Translations under genes and position numbers: made by a program
Notes under the pieces: model-generated
Database searches by the model: none
What the model saw: only the letters and a program-made list of their open reading frames with translations
What the model was told of the DNA's origin: nothing
Source: Hepsetus odoe
Taxonomy: Eukaryota; Chordata; Actinopteri; Characiformes; Hepsetidae
Assembly: GCA_017165825.1 (NCBI GenBank)
Contig: CM029378.1
Span: 1,390,719-1,454,718, forward strand
DNA length: 64,000 nucleotides
Reading direction: 5' to 3'
Shown: positions 23,721 to 33,800 of the stretch, one piece after another
How the letters are laid out: the number at the start of each line of letters is the position of its first letter
Numbering within the stretch: position 1 is the first letter of the stretch

Positions 23721-24593
23721 CATCTCCACTGAGAAAACAAAAGGCAGCCGAAGTCCAGTCGGAAGAAGAAAGAAGAGTTTCTTTCAAGAAGCCTGGAGAA
23801 ATGTTCCTCACCAAAAGAAAGGACCTGGTCGTTGAGGCTGTGCTGAAGAATAACGGTGGTGGTGGTGAATATTGACTTTAAAGCTGGTTATAATGAAACT
23901 CTCTTTGTGTTTAGACTGGAGTTACATGTGTTTGCAGTAAATCACTGAACCTAAGCACAGCTTTACAGAAGAAAGGTGGAGCAAGACACCCTCAGGAGGG
24001 ATACAACTCAAAGAGGAAACCCAGCAGTGTTGAAGAGCAGTAGAGTCCGAAGCAGCAGCAGTAGAAAAACTGGAAGTTGGTTGAACTGGACTGGAGGAGA
24101 GGTGAGGTAGAGAACCCACTGCTGGTCACACTGGACAGGTACAGGTGAGCGGGATGATTAGGGGGCATTCCTTAAAGCAAATTGCCCACCTGGCTGGAAC
24201 AAAACTATATGTTTTTAAAATTAAATTAAAAACATTTTACAGGAGGAGGAAAAAAACTTTCTCTGTAACTGTAAACTGCAGCATCATCTTCAGATAATGA
24301 AAGCAAAGAGACCAAATTGCAGATTCTGCTCAGACAGGAACTGTGTGTAAGTGTGTGTGTGTGTGTGTGTGTGTAAGTAAGTGATGGTCAGCATGCTGAA
24401 TGCTCAGTGAGATGTTCATGATGAAAGTACAAAGAGTTCAAATACTCTTTAATCCACCAGCCTTTCTGTCTGGCCAACAAACCTTTCGTCTTTTTACAAA
24501 GTGTGTGTGTGTGAGAACTATATTTGCTTTACATATGGAGTGTTTGGATTTGTGAGCTAGAAGCTTGTGAGCTGCTTTTCTGAATGTGCAACA

Positions 24594-24629
<36 letters not shown>

Positions 24630-24814
24630 GAAAGCATTCAACCATCTTATTTACTTAGCTCCTCACTTCCCTCCCTCCCTCCCTCTCTCCCTTCCTCCTT
24701 CCCTCTCTCTCTCTCTCTCTTTCGCAGCTGCAGCCGACTCAGCTTGTCTGCTCCTCCAGCTGCTCCTCTTTTCTCATAGCAGACCACTTTCAGACCCTTC
24801 CTAAAGGAGAGAAG

Positions 24815-27800
24815 ATGAACGGAAGCCTGCAGAATGGCTCGTGTTTTGACGGAGATTTCATGGACAGGGACGGAGACTTCATGTTCACGTCCGAGTCGGT
24901 GGGAGAGGGACATCCAGGTCAGACAAACCATCCAGCTGGTGCTGCTGAGTGGAAAGATGCCTTTAAAATGCATGAGCGAGTCTTACAGAGCAGCACTCGG
25001 TCCAGTGAATAACTTTCTTCATGCTGAAGACTGAAAACGAGGCTGAGTTACATCAGCGTTTTATTAGAAATACATTAAAAAGGGTTTTATAAAACATGCA
25101 GTATATCGTGTGTGCTGTAAGTCAGATTGTAATATGCAACAAAACTTGTATAGTTTTGTTCTTTTCTATTTTCTTTCTTTTTTTTTTAACTTTGATCTGA
25201 ACAGCTTTGATATTGGAGATACAAGGTTTTGTTATAATGCTCTCTATCTACACACTCACACACATATATATGTATATATACCTATCATTATTTTTAAAAC
25301 AAAACTTTATATCTCCATCAACTTAAAAAATGAAGTATAACTATAAAAAAATGAGCATACAAGGTTTTGTTCCATATTAAAACTTTTCTTATAAACTTTA
25401 TATAGAATATACTACACTGAGACAGACAGACAGACAGACAGGCAGACAGATGTTTTTTGTTTTGTTTTTACTTTCTGACATAGACTGAAAACATGATGAC
25501 TTCTGAAAAAGTGGAAAAGGTTCTTGGCTTCTCCAGTACAGCTTCTGTTTTGGAGATGCGGGGTTTTTACTGACTGCAGCAATAAATGCCACGTGTGAAT
25601 TTGTGGATTTGGCACTCAAATGCTGACTCAGCATTGTGCCTAAAACTGCAGCACTTTAATGCCAATTTCTCAGGATACAGAACTCCCACTCCAGTATTAT
25701 TGCATAAATAATTACATTTAATTTTATTCCTCCACAGAAAAAAACCACTCTGAATATACAGTTGTTGCCGAGCAACCATGGACAACAAATGTTTAGTTGT
25801 CTGATTTTATATTTCAAGGTTTTTTACATTAAATAATGAAAATATGAGTTACAGCAACGTCTAACGTGCACCAAATCAGCCAGATCAGTAATGCTGATTC
25901 TCAGTTCTCCAGATCTTCCTGAAGGACAGTGTTGTTGTCTCTCATGTTCAGTCCAGTCTCTGTACCTGAGCAGTTTGATAGTTCTGTGTTGGTTAATCCA
26001 CACAGTGATCTACGTCTGAACCTTCAAGAAAAATGAAAGTGAAAAGTGAAAGTGACAACCCTTGTCATTGCGAGGTCACAGCACAGCACACAGTGAATCA
26101 CAACGAAATCGGACCTCTGCATTTAACCCATGCAAACACCGTGCAGCAATGGGCAGCTATTGAAAGCGTCCAGGGAGCAGTGATGGGGATGGTACCTTGC
26201 TCAAGGGTACCTCAGGGCAACCTACTGGTGAGGGAATCGAACCCACAATCTTCTGATGCAGGGGCAACTCCCTCACCACTAGAACAAGAATAAAGCATCT
26301 TACTTAAGACATGAAGCAGTGAAGAAACAGGTGCAGATGATTCCAGATGATCATGAGATTAGTTTCCTGCTGATGCTGATTGCTGAGTGGGTAGAACCGC
26401 TTTACCTAGAACATTGTTTCTTTAGACACTTTGCTGCCACAAAACATTTCCATTTCTTTCATTTAACCCTCGATATGAGAAAGATCTGACAGTTTGACAG
26501 AAATAAATAGCTTTTCTGCACCAACAAGGTGAAATTAAAAACATGACATCTAAATGGAGGATGAGGAGCATTTAAAAAAATAATAAAATAAATACATTAG
26601 GGGGAGGACAGTGGTGGCCTAGTGGTTTTGGGTTAGTGGGCTAGTGGCCACATGATCGGAGGGTCGTGGGTTCGAACCCCTTGCCAATAGGTTGCCCTGA
26701 GGTACCCTTGAGCAAGGTGCCGTCCTGCTCCTCCCTGTGATGGGCTGGCGACCTGTCCAGGGTGTTTCCCCCATCCTTCGCCCTGTGTGAGCCGGGATGG
26801 ACTCTCCCCCCCACGACCCCATTTGGGACAAGAGGCAGAAAATGAATGAGTGAACAAACATTAGGGGGAAATCAGATAATATCACTGTCCATACTTAATC
26901 TATTAATTCCAGAGGAGCCAAAATACCAACTACTTTTCTCAGTGAAAGAGAGAAACCAGAGTATTAAAGGAATAAAAGTATAAACGTAAAATAATTACAT
27001 TTATGGCATTTAACAGACACTCTTATCCAGAGTGACTTCTATTTCCTAATTACAGGGACTGTCCCCCTGAAGCAATGTGGGGTTAAGGGTCTCTGTCAGG
27101 AACCCAGTGGTGGTGGTGCTGAAGGTGGGATTCGAGGTCCTTCAGGAAGATCTGGAGAACTGCTCCTCAGCATTAGAAACACAAGAAAGTCTGGATTTTA
27201 GAAGGTAAATATTAAGAAATTAGATTTGGTTAGGGGTGGCTTTTGCACAGAAGTAGAACTGGGACATGTTATGTCTTAAAAGACCAACTGGAAATCCTGT
27301 CTCTTACAAGCATCTAGACCTCCTGGGTAGCCAAACTGTGTATGAAAACCCAGAGTCTGCACTGAAAATGAGAGACAAAAACTTCAGGAAGAACTTAAGA
27401 ACTGTTCTTCAACAAGACATTAAAGATACAACAAAGCTTGGAAGAGAAAGATGAAGAAATGAAAACTTTGGTTCAATACTGTATTATCAATATCCGATGA
27501 TTCTACAATAATAATCAACCAGCAGGACCATGTGCTGTGTGCTACTGTAAGCGCTCATGTTACAGTGAGCTATGGACTCTCTGCACGAGTGTCTTCCAAA
27601 ACTGCTGAAGGTGGGCCTACGAGTAACGTCCCAAAGGGTAGCATATCATCTAATGTTTCAGAATGAATGCAATTCAAAGGTCACACCCAGGATAGGGAAC
27701 TCCTGACTCTGTCAGGCAACGTTCAGGAGAGTGTACACACTAATGCCACCTCGAGGAAACTGTCCTCCAACCCAAGTAAAGACTGAGATGTTCGTGGTCA

Positions 27801-30800
27801 AGGTGATGAAACTGATTCACTTTAAGGAAAACAATATCCTGCAAATATCTCTGATGATGAGAAACAGCTAAGATTTTAAGATCCCCACAGATTCTACAAA
27901 TCCTTAACATTCTTCCATTACAGTGCTGTGCAAAAGACTTCAGCCTCTCGATTCTTAATATTTTGTGGGAGACAAGGTTCTAGATACAGTGGTTCCATTC
28001 ATTCAGCATCAGCAGTAAACGAATCACCGGAACATCTGTAATCTGGACTGAAAATGAGAGACAACAACACTCTCCTTCAGGAAGATCTGGAGAACTGCTC
28101 AGGTACAGAGACTGGACTGAACATGAGAGACAACAACACTGTCCTTCAGGAAGATCTGGAGAACTGCTCAGGTACAGGGAGATTCATTGTGACAGTCATT
28201 GTGAGCAAAGCACAGCACACGGTGAACCACAAACGAAATAGGGTCAGACGTACATTCAGTTCCCGGGTAGCAGTGATGGGGACAGTACCTTGCTCTGGTG
28301 TACCTCAGGGTAATCTGAGAATTTCAAAGATCAAACTGTTGACAGAAAGTTGTACTTCTACATTTAGGAAATGTAGGACATCTACAATCCATCCTACACA
28401 CACTGGCAGTGAACACACACATCAGGGGCAGTGGGTAATAACTGCCCCCGAGGGCATTTACAGTCAGGAGTCAGGTGTCTTGCCAAAGGGTACTTCAGTC
28501 AGGAGAGTGGAAAAGAGTTGCTCAGTTTTCTGCAGCTTCTGGAGTTTGAACCAGATTCCTTTCACTTGAAAGACCTCTTTTCTAACCATTAAACCACAGT
28601 CACCCAATAAAAGCAGATGATGGTGTACCGGCTGAAGGCCACAGTCAGCCATTATCGTTTCTGACCATGTGCATCCATTTATGATCAGAGTTTAACAATT
28701 TTCTAACGGTGATTTCCTGCTGCTTATCACAATGAAAGGTCATCTTAATGTGATTCCAAGAACTTCACAAATCAGTTGTCTCCTCCAACCTTGACGACTC
28801 TATTCAGCACCCGAAAGATGTGACCAAGCAAGAGACCTGTGGTATGAATGTGCAGCAGTACTGGGGGTGGTGGTCTAGTGGTGGTACTTGTCTATGGACC
28901 TGTGGCTCAAGAGGCCCCAGGTTCAAATCCCACCTCTGGCACTACCACCACTGGATACCTGAGCAAGACCCTTAACCCTGAATGTCTCCAGGGGGGACTG
29001 TCCCTGTAGCGTCTGCTAAATGCCGTAAATTTAAATGTACTATAATGTGGTGGTGTCAACATATCAAAACTATTTAGACACCTTCTCGAGGTTCATGAGA
29101 TGCTCTGAAGTGATTCAGCCACTCGGTGTCTTCTCTGACTGACTACATTTAGTATTTAGTATTTTGAAAAAATAATGGCATTACCTTTTGAATCATTTCT
29201 TGTTTTACAGATAAGATTTGTGATCAGATCAGTGATGCAGTCCTGGATGCTCACCTGAAGCAGGATCCAGATGCTAAAGTGGCCTGTGGTAACTCCCACA
29301 CACACATATTCATAATAAAACCCCAAACCCTCATTCCTGAAAACATGCTCTGAACTTTTTAGCTTAGAAATGAAGAACTTCAGAACGTGCAGGCGTGGCT
29401 ACCAAGGTTAGGACTCACCTGCATTATGTGTCCTAGCTAAGTTACTGTGATTTGCAGTTTTTATTGCATATCAGAATTGTAGCTTCTGACAAATTAGCGT
29501 TTAATCTTAATCTGCCACCATCATGTCCATCTGATCCCGAGAGGTCAAGTGAAAGTGACTGTTATCGTAAGCACACAGCACAGTGAACTGCAATGAAATA
29601 AATCCTCTGTATTTAACCCACACACCATCCAGCAGGGGACATATCCATCCCCAGGGAGCAGTGATGAAGACGGTACCTGCTGGTCTGGGATTCTAACCCA
29701 TGAACTTCTGATCCTGCAGCCTAGACCACCGCTGCTGCCTAAAATAGTTTTCTCCCTGACTTCTCATTTTGTCTATATTTGTCATTTTTTCAATCTATTT
29801 TCCCACTATGGATATTCAAGAGGTAGTTAAACAACCTGTGGTGAAGACGGTGGAGATTGTGGTGGGTTCATCCAAATAATATGATAAATTACTGGAAAAC
29901 TCGCCGAAGTGAAGATCAACATCTGCTTGTTGTGTCTGGAATGAATGGCACAAAAACTTTCCTTTTTAGTCAGTTCTGTGCTCGAGAACTGTCTAGAACA
30001 TCTCTTCATCCTGATTGGGTGCCGTTGAAATGCATGCTAGCTAAATGATTGCAGTGGTGGCCTAGTGTTTAGGGAGTTCACCCCAGGATCAGAAGATGGT
30101 GGGTTCGAATCCCAGACCAGGTTCCCTGAGGCACCCTTGAGCAAGGTACTGTCCATGTCACTGCTCCCCAGGCGCTTTCAATAGCTGCACCCTGCTGCAC
30201 GTGTTTGTGTGTGGGTGAAATGCAGAGGTGTAATTTCGTTGTGGTTCAATAGTCACTTTCACTTTTTCGTCGTTAACTGAACTTCAGCTTCTTTTGACGG
30301 CCACAAAAGTCCGTGCAGCTGCTCACCTTTGGTTTCCATCGGAAAAGTTTGTGACAAAAGTGCATTTTGCCCCTTTCCAGAAATACAATACGTAAAATGC
30401 TGCACACATTGGCACTGTGGTTAGGATTGTCTTGTTGCTGCACACTGAAGATATGGGTCGGGCTGGGTTCTTTCTTTTCCGTTTTCTAAAATTTCTTAAA
30501 TGCCCATACCCTCACTGCCTTTGTGGAATGATTGTTGAACCCTACACTAAAGAAAAGGTTTGTGATGCATCGCAGAGACAGTGTGCAAGACTGGCATGGT
30601 CCTGCTGTGTGGAGAGATCACGTCTCGTGCTAATGTGGACTACCAGAGGATCGTAAGAGATACCATTCGCCACATCGGATATGATGACTCAAACAAAGGT
30701 ATGTGTGTTGACCTGTTGCAGAACCAGGACAATCGAATTGAATGGAATTGAGAGTTGGACCAAACTCTGAATTGGCCACCAGAGATACCATAGAAACCAG

Positions 30801-33800
30801 CTGCAATCCAGTAGCAAGCGATTTACAATGCATGTGGAACAATGAAGGGACAACCTGCAATATCTTATCAATGATATAGCAACACCCTAGCAACAGTGTG
30901 GAACATCTTACTAACAAGCAAACAAGCAACATCCTGTCAACCTTCTGAAACATGTGGGCAATCACTCAGCAACCACCAGAGTTAAGTTTTCAACTGGTCA
31001 TACATTAGTTACCACCTAGCAAAACCCTAGCAACCATCTGAATCACCTTAGCATACTCTGCAACGAGTTAACTTTGCTGCTGGTCACCCGTCAAACCATA
31101 GTCACCACCTAGCAACACCCTAGTAACCACCTTTGGCAGTAAAACTTTGGCAACCACCCAGTACCCACCAGATTTAGGAACACCTCAACAAACACTTGCC
31201 GTAACATAGCTACAACCTAGCAGCTACATGAGACACCTTGTCAGCCTACGGTACCACCAGTTAGGGACACTTTTGGTAACCACCTAGAAACACTATAGCA
31301 ACCACCAAAGATAGCAAGCCTCTATAGTTCACCAGTTACAATCGGTCACTATAAAATGATGCAGGGTATGTTTGAAGAGTAGAAAAGGAAACTACGTGGC
31401 TGAGCTCCCGTTTTCTTCAGGGTTCGACTATAAGACGTGTAACGTTTTGGTGGCTCTGGAGCAGCAGTCACCTGACATCGCTCAAGGAGTTCACATTGAC
31501 AGACAAGAGACAGAAATTGGAGCAGGAGACCAGGTAAGGATCCACTTCCATGATTTGTTTGTGTAGTAATTGATTTAAGGTGGAACACCAGTATTTAAGC
31601 TGGTTTCTTTGCCATTTTTAAGGTGGAGCATCAGTGCCATTCACACTTGTGGAGGCATCTTGGTTTTGGTGTTAGCGCTCACTTGCAGCTCTTCCTGTAG
31701 GATGTTTTTGGTTTTAGTTATTCGGCAGGACTGTTATCCATGACCATTGTTCCTGCAGGTCTGCAGTAGTTAAATCCGAGACTTTAATGAAGGCATTTTA
31801 GGACTTAAAATGGTATAAAGAGCAACGGGAGAATTACTTGGAGAAATTAATTTATTGAGTGTTTCTCTCAAGTCTCAAATTCATCATTTTCTATAGCCTT
31901 CAAAGCAACCACAACAGGAGAATGTAAACCATGTAACTTTTAAAGGTTGTATTAATTTACAAATCACAATCAGGCCTGGCCAAATTACATTTAAGACCTA
32001 AAATTCAGATTATTAGATTTTAGAAATGTTCAGGTTTATTCATGGACCATGAAAACCCTGTGTAGTAATTTTAGTTTTGGCTTTTATGTTTTGACCTGGT
32101 CATCAATGCTTGGTTACTGGCTAGAGATACTACAGGAGGTTAGATGGGAGTGCCAATTTGGGCAGTGTTTCAAATCAATCCTTTGTAGCTGTGGCCATCA
32201 ACCAGACCTTTGATGAGATGGTCCACGGACGGTCCATTGCATGAGTCTCCAAGCAAATTTCCAGCTATCAACTACAAACAAATAAAAAAAATGCCAGATT
32301 GTTTTTTATTTTTTTCTGGCATTTCAACTGAAACAAATCGGCACCAGCGCACAACAAACCACAGGATAGTTTGGGCTGCAAAGGACCCACGTCTTGGATC
32401 CTCCAAATCCTGAGAAAAGAAGGCTGAAGATCCTTCAAAATGTCAAGACAGAGATGTGCAGAACAAAAGATACTTTGAAGAAACAGGAGAAAACTGCAAA
32501 CCAACTTTAGAACCGAAGCTACACAGTGTTGGCTGATGGTAATCGGCCTGTAATGTTATAGAGGTAACGTCGAAGTTCATCTTTAGCTTGGCTGAATCTC
32601 ACTAGCGTTGCTGGGAGGGTAGACCAGGCAAGTGATGGAAGAACATACAGTGAGGTGTCTGTTGATCTTCCATCTCACAGAGCAGACCTGTATTTGCTGC
32701 CATTTGCAACTAGTTGGTGGCAGAGTAAAATTTTTACTTTAATTTACAAAATGGTACACTCAGTCTCATCAATGTAAAAAAGCACTGAAGATCATCACAG
32801 CGGACATGCTGGAGTTAGAAACGTCTCAAAAACTGTGGTTGCAGAAAAATGTATGAAAGTAGGCAGTCAAAGGGTTTAGAAGATAAATATATAGGACTAC
32901 TAATTCACCATTTCTCTCTCTCTCTCACTCTCTCTCTCTCACTCTCTCTCTCTTTCTCTCTCTCTCTTTCTCTCCGTAGGGTTTGATGTTTGGTTATGCC
33001 ACAGATGAGACAGAGGAGTGTATGCCTCTCACCATCATGCTGGCTCACAAACTCAACGCCAAGATGGCTGAACTCAGACGCAACGGCACTGTTCCCTGGC
33101 TCCGGCCTGACTCGAAGACACAGGTGAGACGTCAGGCGTGTAGTCCAGTTGTCTCACCTTTGGGTTAAAAGAATGAAGAAGAGGTAGGAGACCCAGACTC
33201 AGGGCAACCTACTGGTCTGGGATTCAAACCCATGATCTTCTGATCCTGATCTCTAAAAACTAGGCCACCACTGCCTAATAAGGTGGAACGTCAGTATTTC
33301 AGCTCTAGTTTATAAGGTGGAACCTCAGTATTTCAGCTCTAGTTTATAAGGTGGAACGTCAGTATTTCAGCTCTAGTTTATAAGGAGGAACGTCAGTATT
33401 TCAGCTCTAGTTTATAAGGTGGAACGTCAGTATTTAAGCTCTAGTTTATAAGGTGGAACGTCAGTATTTAAGCTCTAGTTTATAACTAGGGAGCCAACTC
33501 CCTAATCACTAGGCCACCGCTGCCCCTTTACAGGACGGTAATGAGACCAGCTGTGCTATAAGGTTGGAGACGATGATGAAAAGACAAGCTGGAGGTGACG
33601 GAGTTAAAAGTGAAAGTGAAAGTGACTACCCTTGTCATTGCGAGGTCACGGCACAGCACACATGAACCACAACGAAATTGGACCTCTGCATTTTACCCAT
33701 GCACACTCAAACCCGTGCAGCAGTGGGCAGCTATTGAAAGCGCCCGGGGAGCAGTGATGGGGACGGTACCTTGCTCAAGGGTACCTCAGGGCAACCTATT

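Larger units (their letters stand above)
22232..24814. other. Shared 5' intergenic region between fads6 and mat1a
   Basis: Divergent gene starts 2.6 kb apart. It holds microsatellites, a SINE-like fragment (about 23140-23275), MITE sequence (23385-23720) and a CT-rich 5' UTR-like stretch just before the mat1a ATG. No clear TATA box is seen. Confidence 0.6.
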
